The notes under the pieces were generated by a model that worked only from the letters and a program-made list of their open reading frames with translations, had not been told where the DNA came from and did not search any database. A stretch of DNA of 20,646 nt from Bacteroidales bacterium UBA4230 (GTDB taxonomy: Bacteria; Bacteroidota; Bacteroidia; Bacteroidales; UBA932), in NCBI GenBank assembly GCA_002395605.1, contig DGXO01000077.1, positions 1 through 20,646 on the forward strand, written 5' to 3'. Positions within the stretch are counted from its first letter, which is position 1, and every line of letters starts with the position of its first letter. A program made the position numbers and the translations under genes. Shown here piece by piece: positions 7,036 to 15,160 of this stretch.

Positions 7036-7830
7036 ATGAAAGTTATTATCAGACAGAACTCCGCCGAGGGTTCTTTGTGGGCAGCTCACTACATTGCCCG
7101 TCGCATCAAGGAAAAGGCCGCTGTCTCCGACAAGCCCTTCGTAATTGGCCTTTGCACAGGCTCCACCCCTATTGAGACTTACGCAGAACTCATCCGCATG
7201 GTAAAAGCCGGTGAGCTCAGCTTCAAGAACGTTATCTCCTTCAATATGGACGAATACGTGGGACTCCCCGTAGAGCACCCCGAGAGCTACCACAGCTTCA
7301 TGCACAAGTATCTCTTCGACCACATTGACGAGAAACCGGAAAATATCCACATCCTCAACGGCAACGCCAAGGACATTGAGGCCGAATGCGCTGCCTATGA
7401 GAAAGCCATTGTGGACGCAGGCGGCTTCGACCTCTTCCTGGGAGGCGTTGGCGAAGACGGCCACATTGCCTTCAACGAGCCCTTCTCCTCTCTTTCCAGC
7501 CGCACCCGCGTGGTAACCCTCACCCAGGACACCCGCGAGGTAAACGCACGCTTCTTCGACGGAGACTTCAACAAGGTTCCCAAGCAGGCCCTCACCGTTG
7601 GCGTAGCCACCGTGCTCAGCTCCAAGGAGGTTGTGATCCTGGCTTTCGGCCCCAAGAAGGCACGCGCCATCAAGGACGCCGTAGAAGGCCCTATGAGCCA
7701 CTACTGCACCCTCAGCGGCCTGCAAAACCACCCCGCCGGAACCATCGTCTGCGACGATAGTTCCATCTCCGAGGTAAAGGTTTCCAGCTACCGCTACTTC
7801 AAAGCCGTAGAAGAGGCCGAAAACCTGTAG
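7036..7830 (+). CDS. nagB: Glucosamine-6-phosphate deaminase
   Basis: A 264-residue protein, close to the 266 of E. coli NagB and with the same residue numbering at the active site: D72 in FNMDEYVGL, and D141, H143 and E148 in GGVGEDGHIAFNEP. It converts glucosamine 6-phosphate to fructose 6-phosphate and ammonia in the cytoplasm, the step that brings amino sugars into glycolysis. The phosphate-loop motif GLCTGSTP (38-45) and SSRTRV (154-159) are present. It follows the catalytically altered NagB-like fusion gene but has its own -7 box and a leader hairpin, so it may be transcribed separately or together. No nagA or transporter for N-acetylglucosamine is visible nearby. Repeat copy B starts within 3 bases of its stop. 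Confidence 0.97.
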   Translation: MKVIIRQNSAEGSLWAAHYIARRIKEKAAVSDKPFVIGLCTGSTPIETYAELIRMVKAGELSFKNVISFNMDEYVGLPVEHPESYHSFMHKYLFDHIDEKPENIHILNGNAKDIEAECAAYEKAIVDAGGFDLFLGGVGEDGHIAFNEPFSSLSSRTRVVTLTQDTREVNARFFDGDFNKVPKQALTVGVATVLSSKEVVILAFGPKKARAIKDAVEGPMSHYCTLSGLQNHPAGTIVCDDSSISEVKVSSYRYFKAVEEAENL

Positions 7831-7832
7831 TT

Positions 7833-7936
7833 CCGGTACTCACCGGTAACAAAAACATTAGAAAACGTGCACGCTCAGTACCAAATGGTACTGAGCGTGC
7901 TCATTTTTACCCCAAAACGTGTACGGCGAGTACCCC
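7833..7936. repeat. Palindromic intergenic repeat, copy B (same ends, different core, inverted)
   Basis: The ends GGTACTCACC (7835-7844) and GGCGAGTACC (7925-7934) are inverted with one mismatch. The element runs opposite to copy A: its reverse complement shares both flanks with copy A. The core is unrelated in sequence and short, a perfect 14-bp hairpin GCACGCTCAGTACC (7869-7882), loop AAAT, and its complement (7887-7900). It is flanked outward by TCATTTTTACC on one side and ACGTTTTCT on the other strand's side, so it could terminate transcription both ways. It begins directly after nagB. Confidence 0.85.
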
Positions 7937-8006
7937 GTGCATTGATATTTGGACGATATGTGAGTTTTTTCGGCAGAATTTGTCTCCAATTTTGGCAATT
8001 ATTGTG

Positions 8007-8014
8007 CATCTTTG
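8007..8014 (+). promoter_or_regulatory. Probable -7 element of the susC operon
   Basis: CATCTTTG differs from TAnnTTTG at the first base only and lies 26 nt before ATG 8041. TTTG at 7979-7982 is 24 nt upstream, longer than ideal. The stretch 7937-8006 is AT-richer than the surrounding genes and holds no other recognisable signal; no anti-sigma or two-component regulator gene is nearby. Confidence 0.45.
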
Positions 8015-8040
8015 TAAAAGACGATAACCAAGCCTGCTTT

Positions 8041-11000
8041 ATGCACAGTATAATTTACAAACTGACTCTGTTTTTTGCTGCGGTGGCGGTGTCTTTTTCG
8101 GCATACGCCCAGCAAACCGTAAAAGGTGTTGTCCAGGACGAAAACGGCGCTCCCGTGGCCGGAGCTTTCATCCTTATTCAGGGTACAACCACAGGTGTAA
8201 CCTCCGACAACAACGGACTTTTTGAGATCAAGGCATCCAAGGGCCAGACCCTTGAGGTTTCCTGCCTTGGCATGGTGACGGAAACCGTTACCGTCACCGG
8301 CCCTTCCGTGGCGGTACACATGCAGACGGACGCCGAAATCCTGGAGGACGTGGTGGTGGTAGGTTACGGCGTAACCCGTAAGCGTGACCTTGCAGGAAGC
8401 GTCTCCTCCATCAAGGCCGACGAAGTGAAGGCCGGCGTCATCACCAACACCGCAGACCTCCTGAGAGGCCGTGCAGCGGGTGTTGCAGTGAGGCAGACTT
8501 CCTTCGAGCCCGGCGGCGGCATCAACATCCGCGTGCGCGGTTCATCCTCAATTTCGGCCAGCAATGACCCTCTATATGTAGTGGACGGAATCCAGAGCAA
8601 CGTTGGCAACCAGGTGAGCCCGGAGGACATAGAGAGCATTGAAATTCTCAAGGACGCCGCCGCAACGGCAATTTACGGAGCGCGCGGCGCCAACGGAGTC
8701 ATCCTCATCACCACAAAGCATGGTGCCGCAGGGCGCTTCTCCGTGGATTATTCCTATAATCTTTCGGCAAAGATCCTGAGGAATCCCTGGAAACTTATGA
8801 ATGCCGAAGACAAAATCAACTTCGACATGGATGTATGGCGGCAAAACGGCAGCGCCGGTGATCCTCCGTATACAGAGGAACAACAGGCCTTCAAGGGCGC
8901 GGGCACGGACTGGATCAAGCAGATGACCCGTACCGCCCTTACACAGACCCACGCCGTGAACGTTCAGGGCGGCAACGACAAGGTAAGGGCCGCCGCAAGC
9001 TTTGTGAACACCACTGACAAAGGTCTTGTGATGAACTCCGACTTCGGCCGCACCAGCGCCCGTATCAACGCGGATTTCACCCCCACAAGCTGGCTCAGAA
9101 TGGGCATAAACGCCTATCTGGCCGCCACAAAGCGCACCTACTTCAGCACCGGTACGGCAAGCTCCACCTCCAACGTCATTTACTGGATGTTCCTTGCGAA
9201 TCCACTCAACACAATTGAGGGCAAGGACGTGTTCGGCCGTGACGCCCGCGTGGAAAAGGTTTACTATGAAACCATGTACCAGGACTACAACATAAACGTA
9301 AACAACAACTACGTTACGCTGTATGCCGAAGTAGACCCCTTCCCCTTCCTGAAGGCCCGCGTGCAGTACTCCACAAGCCGTGAAAACGACAAGTACCAGA
9401 GTTACTTCGACCGCAACACCTCCGTGGGGGCCTCCTACAACGGACAGGCAAGCGTAGAGCAGGAAGACGTTCACTACCAGCAGCTTGAGGGCATCCTCAC
9501 CTTCCACAAGAAGTTCGGCACGGCCCACGACGTAAAGGTGATAGGCGGTGCCAGCTGGATAAACAACGTGTACAACTATTCCGGAATGGGGGCACACGAC
9601 TTCACGACGGACGTTTTCTCATATAACAATATGGGAGCCGCCAATGTCAAGGAATGGATTGCCACGGCAAAGACGGAAAAGACCAACATCTCCTTCTTCG
9701 GCAGGGCCGAATATGTGCTCCTTGACAAGTACATCTTCAACGCCAGCGTGCGTTTTGACGGCGCCTCCAACTTCGGCGAAGGCAGCAAATGGGGCGTTTT
9801 CCCCGCCGGTTCCTTTGCATGGCAGATTGGCGACGAACCCTTCATGGAGTTCACAAAGCCCCTTTTCAACTCCATCAAGCTGCGCGCCAGTTACGGCCGC
9901 ACCGGTAACGACGGAATCGGCACATACAAGTCCCTGCGCACATACGCCTTCCAGGACATCTACCTTGGCGGCAACAGCATTGTGAAGGGCATGCACCCCA
10001 ACAACGCCGGAAACGCCCTGCTGCACTGGGAAACCACCTCCCAGCTGGACTTCGGCCTGGATGCCGCCCTGCTTGAGGGCAAACTGGAAATCAACTTCGA
10101 CTGGTACGACAAGGTTACAACGGACCTCCTCTCGGATGTCAACATTTCCATGAGCACGGTGGGCCTCCAGACCCAGAAGGGCAACAACGGCGCCATCCGC
10201 AACCGCGGCGTTGAGCTGTTTGCAAAATACCACGTGTTTGACACCCGTGACTTCTCCTGGCAGACCACCCTCAACATGGCCCACAACCGAAATACCGTGA
10301 TTTCAATAGAGACCCCTACCTATTATACGGTGCGCCCTCACGGCAGCTACGACCTCGTTCAGTACGCCATGGTGAAGGAAGGGGAGCCCCTCTCCACAAT
10401 CTTCGGCTATGAGTGGGACGGAATTATCCAGACCGGAGAAACTTACGCCCCCCAGCCCAAGTCCACGGAAGGCGAGCCTAAATTCGTGGACCTCAACAAG
10501 GACGGAGTCATCACAGACGAAGACCGCCACTCCCTTGGACACGGAGAGCCCGACTTTGTGCTTGGATGGGGAAACACCCTCCGCTGGAAGAACTTTGACT
10601 TCACAATCTTCTTCGACGCCGCAATTGGCGGCTCCATGCTAAACATTTCCCGCGTCCTGCTGCAGGACAACAACCGCCTCAAGGAATGCGCCGACAGATG
10701 GACCAAGACCAACCCCTCTACAAGGATAATTGCCGGAACATGGCAGCGTGAGGGCGGTCCCCAGTACGGTTCATTTGTCAACTCCTACTACGTGGAGGAC
10801 GCCAGCTACCTGCGCCTCAGTAATATTGAAGTGGGTTACACCCTTCCGCTCAAAGACTGGGGCGTGACCTTCATAAAGGGCGCTCGCGTGTTTGTGGGCG
10901 CAAACCGCCTCCTTACCCTTACAAAGTACAGCGGCTTTGACCCTGAAGTTTCCACCAACGGCGCCAGCGCCGTCACGCAGGGCCTGGATTTCAACACCTA

Positions 11001-11046
11001 TCCGGCTTACAGGCAAGTTAACGTAGGTGTGAAAGTAACCTTCTAA
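8041..11046 (+). CDS. SusC/RagA-type TonB-dependent outer-membrane transporter
   Basis: A 1001-residue protein from ATG 8041. The signal peptide ends AYA (residues 21-23), followed by a carboxypeptidase-regulatory-like domain (about 25-105: VKGVVQDENGAPVAGA), then the plug with VVVVGYGVTRKRDLAGSV, DPLYVVDGI and GARGANGVILITTK, and a large beta-barrel ending in VGVKVTF, with a terminal Phe as in outer-membrane proteins. SusC proteins form the barrel under a SusD lid and import glycans or peptides using TonB energy. No N-terminal STN domain is seen, so sigma/anti-sigma signalling through it is unlikely. Reading could extend in frame to 7867, but that extension is translated repeat copy B and would displace the signal peptide, so it is rejected. 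The SusD gene follows after 12 bases. Confidence 0.96.
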   Translation: MHSIIYKLTLFFAAVAVSFSAYAQQTVKGVVQDENGAPVAGAFILIQGTTTGVTSDNNGLFEIKASKGQTLEVSCLGMVTETVTVTGPSVAVHMQTDAEILEDVVVVGYGVTRKRDLAGSVSSIKADEVKAGVITNTADLLRGRAAGVAVRQTSFEPGGGINIRVRGSSSISASNDPLYVVDGIQSNVGNQVSPEDIESIEILKDAAATAIYGARGANGVILITTKHGAAGRFSVDYSYNLSAKILRNPWKLMNAEDKINFDMDVWRQNGSAGDPPYTEEQQAFKGAGTDWIKQMTRTALTQTHAVNVQGGNDKVRAAASFVNTTDKGLVMNSDFGRTSARINADFTPTSWLRMGINAYLAATKRTYFSTGTASSTSNVIYWMFLANPLNTIEGKDVFGRDARVEKVYYETMYQDYNINVNNNYVTLYAEVDPFPFLKARVQYSTSRENDKYQSYFDRNTSVGASYNGQASVEQEDVHYQQLEGILTFHKKFGTAHDVKVIGGASWINNVYNYSGMGAHDFTTDVFSYNNMGAANVKEWIATAKTEKTNISFFGRAEYVLLDKYIFNASVRFDGASNFGEGSKWGVFPAGSFAWQIGDEPFMEFTKPLFNSIKLRASYGRTGNDGIGTYKSLRTYAFQDIYLGGNSIVKGMHPNNAGNALLHWETTSQLDFGLDAALLEGKLEINFDWYDKVTTDLLSDVNISMSTVGLQTQKGNNGAIRNRGVELFAKYHVFDTRDFSWQTTLNMAHNRNTVISIETPTYYTVRPHGSYDLVQYAMVKEGEPLSTIFGYEWDGIIQTGETYAPQPKSTEGEPKFVDLNKDGVITDEDRHSLGHGEPDFVLGWGNTLRWKNFDFTIFFDAAIGGSMLNISRVLLQDNNRLKECADRWTKTNPSTRIIAGTWQREGGPQYGSFVNSYYVEDASYLRLSNIEVGYTLPLKDWGVTFIKGARVFVGANRLLTLTKYSGFDPEVSTNGASAVTQGLDFNTYPAYRQVNVGVKVTF

Positions 11047-11058
11047 AAGAAAGCAGCC

Positions 11059-13410
11059 ATGAAAAAACTCATATACATTTCTCTTGTGCTCCTCGCCTCC
11101 GTTTCATGTGAGAAACAGCTCAAGGAGGTTGTGTACTCCAACCTTACGGATGAAAACGCCTTTACCACCGCCGAAAATGCCCAGGCGGCGGTGAACAGCC
11201 TCTACTCCTCCCTCCACCTCACCTACAGGGAGCCAATGTTCTACATCAACGACATCTCTACGGACGGCGGATACAAAAGAGACAGTTACTTCGAGTCCAT
11301 GAACGACGTTGCCATTTACAACGACAACCGTATCCTGGTGGCCTGGAATGGCTTTTTTGAGATTGTCACCCGCGCCAACATCGTGATAGACCAGGTGCCG
11401 GAAATGGCCGACAACCTGTTTGCCGGCGGCGTAACAAAGGAGCAGCTCCTTGGAGAGGCCTATTTCATGAGGGCGTTTGCCTACTACAACCTCACGGACG
11501 TATTCTTCCAGGTGCCGCTTGTCACCTCCAGCAAAATAGACCCTACCGCAAGGGAGCCCTATGCGCCCCTTGCAAAGATAGAGACCGTCATTGAGAACGA
11601 CCTTTTCAACGCCTGCGACTACCTTCCCCGGTCCTATGCCTCAAACAAGGACGCAGGACGTCCCACCTACGGCGCCGCCCACGGGTATCTGGCGCGCCTC
11701 TACATGCGTCAGGCAGGCCGCGCACGCCAAAATGGCGAGGATGCTTCCGGCCTTTGGAAAGACGCCCTCAACGAGGTTAACAAGGTGCTTGCCCTGGAAG
11801 GCAGCGTGTATTCCCTGCAGCCCACCGTCTGGGACGTCTTCGACCCCACCACCGAGGCCGGCATCTACAACAACGAGCTAATCTTTGCAATCAGGGCCAG
11901 CGGCAACGACCTCCCTTCAGGCTCTTGGGACCTCGGCCTCCAGTTTACCGGATGGAACTACGACATGGGCTGGGGCAACATGTACCAGCCTCTGGAAATG
12001 ACCTGGAAGTTTGACCCCGCAGACCAGCGTCTTACCGTACTGCAGGTAACTGAGTATGAGGACGTTTACTCCCCGGACGAAACCTATTACAGGGCCCCTT
12101 CCAACATTGCCGAAACCGGCGCGGTGAACAAGAACCACACTGTTAACGGCAAAACCTACGTGCTCATGAACGAGCTTGCCGAAACATACACCCAGAAGTA
12201 CAAGTTCCTCAACACCTGGAAGTACATCTACGACACCCCCAACAACCTCCCTCTCATGCGCCTTTCGGACATGATCCTTTGCAAGGCCGAAATCCTAAAC
12301 GAACTTAACGGCCCCACCCAGGAGGCCATAGACCTCATAAACAGGGTGCGCGACCGCGCCTTCCAGGACAGCGCCCACGGGCTCAAACTGGCCAATTACG
12401 GCACACGGGAAAAGCTCCGCAGCGCAATCTGCGACGAACGCCTGTTTGAGCTTAACATGGAGTGCCTGCGCCGCCCGGACCTCATAAGGATGGGCCTCTG
12501 GAAAGACCGCATGACAAAGTACATCAATACCATAAAGCAGCGTTATGCCTACAAGGCCTCCAACGAAGGCCAGGAAGCCGGCTACTATGATCCGGCATGG
12601 GCTGCATACCCGGATGTTGCAACCCTCACCGACGACGACATCCGCCGCTACATGCCCGTCCCTTACCGCGAGGTTACCCTTAACCCCTCATTGAAAGATG
12701 CCAGGACATGGGAGCCGTTTACCGGGCCGGACGTAGTGGATGACGACCCTGTAACACCGGTTACTCCGCCCACGCCCGGGCCCAAGGTAACCCGCTGGGA
12801 TTTTGACTCCATTGACGGCTGGTACTATTACACGCACAACCCGGAACAAGGTGCGCCATGCTTCTCGGTCAGCGGCGGCATGCTCTCAATTACCACCAAG
12901 GGCAATACCATGGACCGCAACAAGCTCCAGAGCAACTCCCGTTTTGGAGAGGGCGTATACACCTGGAGGCTGTATGTTCCTGAGATTGAAAAACAGGCCC
13001 AGGTTAGCGTAGGAGCGTTCATTTACCAGAACGACGAACACGAGCTTGACTTTGAGATTGGCTATGGAAAGGCCTATGCACGTGAAAGTTGTGGTGCGGC
13101 CGAAGACGAGCTTGTGGCCTGCCTTACCAACCAGCAGAACCCCCATAACTCCACCTATGTGCCCATCAAGCCCGGCTGGCATGAATGTGCAATAAAGATG
13201 GATGTAGACTCCAACAACTACTACAAGGCAACCTGGGTGATAGACGGGGAAACCGTGAAAACGCTTCCGCTGAACTTCGGCCCGGACAAGTATTCCAACT
13301 TCCTGGTTGCCTGCAGCGTAGAGAACCTTACCTTCCTTGGAGACCACATGCCCACCAGGGACCACACGGCCAAGTTTGACTGGGTCACCGTAGAAACACC
13401 CGAGCAATAA
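11059..13410 (+). CDS. SusD/RagB-type lipoprotein fused to a C-terminal GH16-like domain
   Basis: A 783-residue lipoprotein (signal ending SVSC, Cys17). Residues about 20-555 are SusD/RagB: NAQAAVNSLYSSL near the N-terminus, GEAYFMRAFAYYNL in a TPR helix, LMRLSDMILCKAEILNEL and ERLFELNMECLRRPDL late in the domain. Ordinary SusD proteins end near here, at about 500-600 residues. Instead an Asp/Pro/Thr-rich linker (about 559-577) leads to a roughly 205-residue beta-rich domain. It reads like a GH16/concanavalin-type jelly roll: GVYTWRLYVPE (from 632), HELDFEIGYG with E662, D664 and E666 in the E-x-D-x-E spacing of GH16 catalytic sites, WHECAIKMDV, WVIDGETV, and a closing FDWVTVE (773-779). It may therefore bind or cut a beta-glucan-like chain at the SusCD complex. 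Catalysis is inference; lectin-like use is as possible. Confidence 0.88.
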   Translation: MKKLIYISLVLLASVSCEKQLKEVVYSNLTDENAFTTAENAQAAVNSLYSSLHLTYREPMFYINDISTDGGYKRDSYFESMNDVAIYNDNRILVAWNGFFEIVTRANIVIDQVPEMADNLFAGGVTKEQLLGEAYFMRAFAYYNLTDVFFQVPLVTSSKIDPTAREPYAPLAKIETVIENDLFNACDYLPRSYASNKDAGRPTYGAAHGYLARLYMRQAGRARQNGEDASGLWKDALNEVNKVLALEGSVYSLQPTVWDVFDPTTEAGIYNNELIFAIRASGNDLPSGSWDLGLQFTGWNYDMGWGNMYQPLEMTWKFDPADQRLTVLQVTEYEDVYSPDETYYRAPSNIAETGAVNKNHTVNGKTYVLMNELAETYTQKYKFLNTWKYIYDTPNNLPLMRLSDMILCKAEILNELNGPTQEAIDLINRVRDRAFQDSAHGLKLANYGTREKLRSAICDERLFELNMECLRRPDLIRMGLWKDRMTKYINTIKQRYAYKASNEGQEAGYYDPAWAAYPDVATLTDDDIRRYMPVPYREVTLNPSLKDARTWEPFTGPDVVDDDPVTPVTPPTPGPKVTRWDFDSIDGWYYYTHNPEQGAPCFSVSGGMLSITTKGNTMDRNKLQSNSRFGEGVYTWRLYVPEIEKQAQVSVGAFIYQNDEHELDFEIGYGKAYARESCGAAEDELVACLTNQQNPHNSTYVPIKPGWHECAIKMDVDSNNYYKATWVIDGETVKTLPLNFGPDKYSNFLVACSVENLTFLGDHMPTRDHTAKFDWVTVETPEQ

Positions 13411-13432
13411 ACCATTAACCAATAACTCACAG

Positions 13433-15160
13433 ATGAAACGCACATTACTTTGGCTTGCCGCAGCCCTCACCCTTGCCGCAGCATGCCAGAAACAGGAAAA
13501 CAGCGGCGGAAATGACAACACCCCCGCCACTTCAGGCGAAAAGACCTTCCAGGCCACCCTGCCCACCCTTACCAAGGTTACCGTTGAGAACGGACTTACC
13601 CTCTCATGGACCAAGGCCGACAAGGTGAGCGTCTTTGACGGCGCCGGCAACAAGATGTTCCGCGCACAGGGCAGCGGCGCCACCGCCGAACTCCTTGGCA
13701 GCGCTGTGGCAGCCGACACCTACTACGCCATTTTCCCCTATGACGCTTCGGCAACCCTGAGCGGCAGCATTGTCCAGACCAAGATTGCCACCGAGCAGAC
13801 TGCAAGCGCCGGCGGCGCCGACATCCAGGTGCTTTCGGCCGCTAAGAGCGACGGCGACAACCTTGCCTTCAGCCCTGTTTCGGCCGTTCTGAGCTTCACA
13901 CTTGACGAGGATGCCGTGGGTGTAAATTCCGTGAAAATCAAGACTGCCGAAGGCGCCCTTTCCGGCACCGTGAGCATCGACTGCGGCGGAAAACCCGTCC
14001 TCAGCGCAGGCACAACGTCATCGGAAATCAAGGTTTCGGCCTTTGAGGGCACTTTCAAGGCCGGCGCCACATACTACGTGAACGCAATCCCCGGAAAGGT
14101 TGGAAAACTCACCCTCACCTACACCGTAGGCAATGACGAGATGGAAGTTTCGGCCGACGCCACCACTCTTGTCGCCGGCGGCGTTTATGAGCTTCCGAAC
14201 CTCACCCGCGCAATGACCGCCGATGAAAAGGCTTTCCTTGGCACCTGGCTGCTGCTCAAGTACGGTTCCCGCGGTGCTGACGGCACTCCCGGCATATATC
14301 CTTGGGTAAACATCGAGCGCGGATTAGAGAACCCCGCCTCCGTTGTTGGAGACTTCATCACCTTCAAGAGCGACGGCAGCGTTGTGATGGACCTTGGAGA
14401 GGCCTCCGACACCTACAACAACACCACCTACGAGGCCCAGAAAGTGGAGATGACCGGAAATGAAAGCTGGGAGATAGTAAAGGAAGGTGACGTGACTTAC
14501 GTGCAGTTTGGCGGAAACGCCTTCCCGCTCATGATTGCCGACGATAGCGGCATCGGCGGAAAGTATTCCGTTGTAAGCGTCAGCGAATCCGAAATGGTTC
14601 TTGAATATCCTTACCAGGGCGAAGAAGGCCCTTCAGTGCTTGGCATCTTCCTCCAGCCCAAGGGCAAGGAAACCTATGTGCACAGCTTCAAGAACGGAGA
14701 CTTCGGCGTAACCGATGAAGGTGCCGAAGAAGTGAGGCCCATGGAAGACCAGGGCACAACCTGGTATGTGGAGGTAGAAGCCGCAATGCCTTTCTTCTAC
14801 ATGAATCCCAACGCCGGACTTATGATTGGCCGCGCCTGGGGAGTAAACGCGGCTGCCGAAAGCGCCAAGAGCGCCCGCATGTGGACCGAAAGCTTCACGG
14901 ACAAGAAGATTTCTTCCGTAACCGTGAGCACAGCCCGCTTCGCTCCCGAGGAAGGAGAAGACAAGAGTGCCGCCGAACTTGAAGTTTACATTGGAGGCGC
15001 CAAGATTGGCACAACCTATCCCCTTGTGAACGAAATGACGCCTTACACATTCTCCGCTCCGGACCCTGTTGGAGGCCTTCTGGAAATCAAGTGGAAGACC
15101 ACCAACGACGAAGTCAACTGCTTCTGGGTGAAGTCCGTACAGGTAATTTATGAGAATTAA
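13433..15160 (+). CDS. Fimbrillin-like (Mfa-like) surface lipoprotein with extra C-terminal domains
   Basis: A 575-residue lipoprotein (signal ending AAAC, Cys18), followed by a short polar stretch (about 19-38). Residues about 38-255 resemble fimbrillin/Mfa-like domains of Bacteroidetes: TKVTVENGLTLSWTKADKVSVF, then YYAIFPYDASATLSG, then FSPVSAVLSFTL. A second part (about 262-425) starts FLGTWLLLKYG and has the Trp-rich beta look of lipocalin-like lipoproteins; this is a weak guess. The last 130 residues are beta-rich and end WVKSVQVIYEN; I do not recognise them. Third place in a SusCD operon is where surface glycan-binding lipoproteins usually sit, so ligand binding at the cell surface is plausible but unproven. 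It overlaps the next gene by 11 bases. Confidence 0.72.
   Translation: MKRTLLWLAAALTLAAACQKQENSGGNDNTPATSGEKTFQATLPTLTKVTVENGLTLSWTKADKVSVFDGAGNKMFRAQGSGATAELLGSAVAADTYYAIFPYDASATLSGSIVQTKIATEQTASAGGADIQVLSAAKSDGDNLAFSPVSAVLSFTLDEDAVGVNSVKIKTAEGALSGTVSIDCGGKPVLSAGTTSSEIKVSAFEGTFKAGATYYVNAIPGKVGKLTLTYTVGNDEMEVSADATTLVAGGVYELPNLTRAMTADEKAFLGTWLLLKYGSRGADGTPGIYPWVNIERGLENPASVVGDFITFKSDGSVVMDLGEASDTYNNTTYEAQKVEMTGNESWEIVKEGDVTYVQFGGNAFPLMIADDSGIGGKYSVVSVSESEMVLEYPYQGEEGPSVLGIFLQPKGKETYVHSFKNGDFGVTDEGAEEVRPMEDQGTTWYVEVEAAMPFFYMNPNAGLMIGRAWGVNAAAESAKSARMWTESFTDKKISSVTVSTARFAPEEGEDKSAAELEVYIGGAKIGTTYPLVNEMTPYTFSAPDPVGGLLEIKWKTTNDEVNCFWVKSVQVIYEN

Noticed and set aside
7867..8040. 58-residue N-terminal extension of the SusC protein
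   Set aside because: It is translated repeat copy B and promoter sequence and would bury the signal peptide that starts at 8041.
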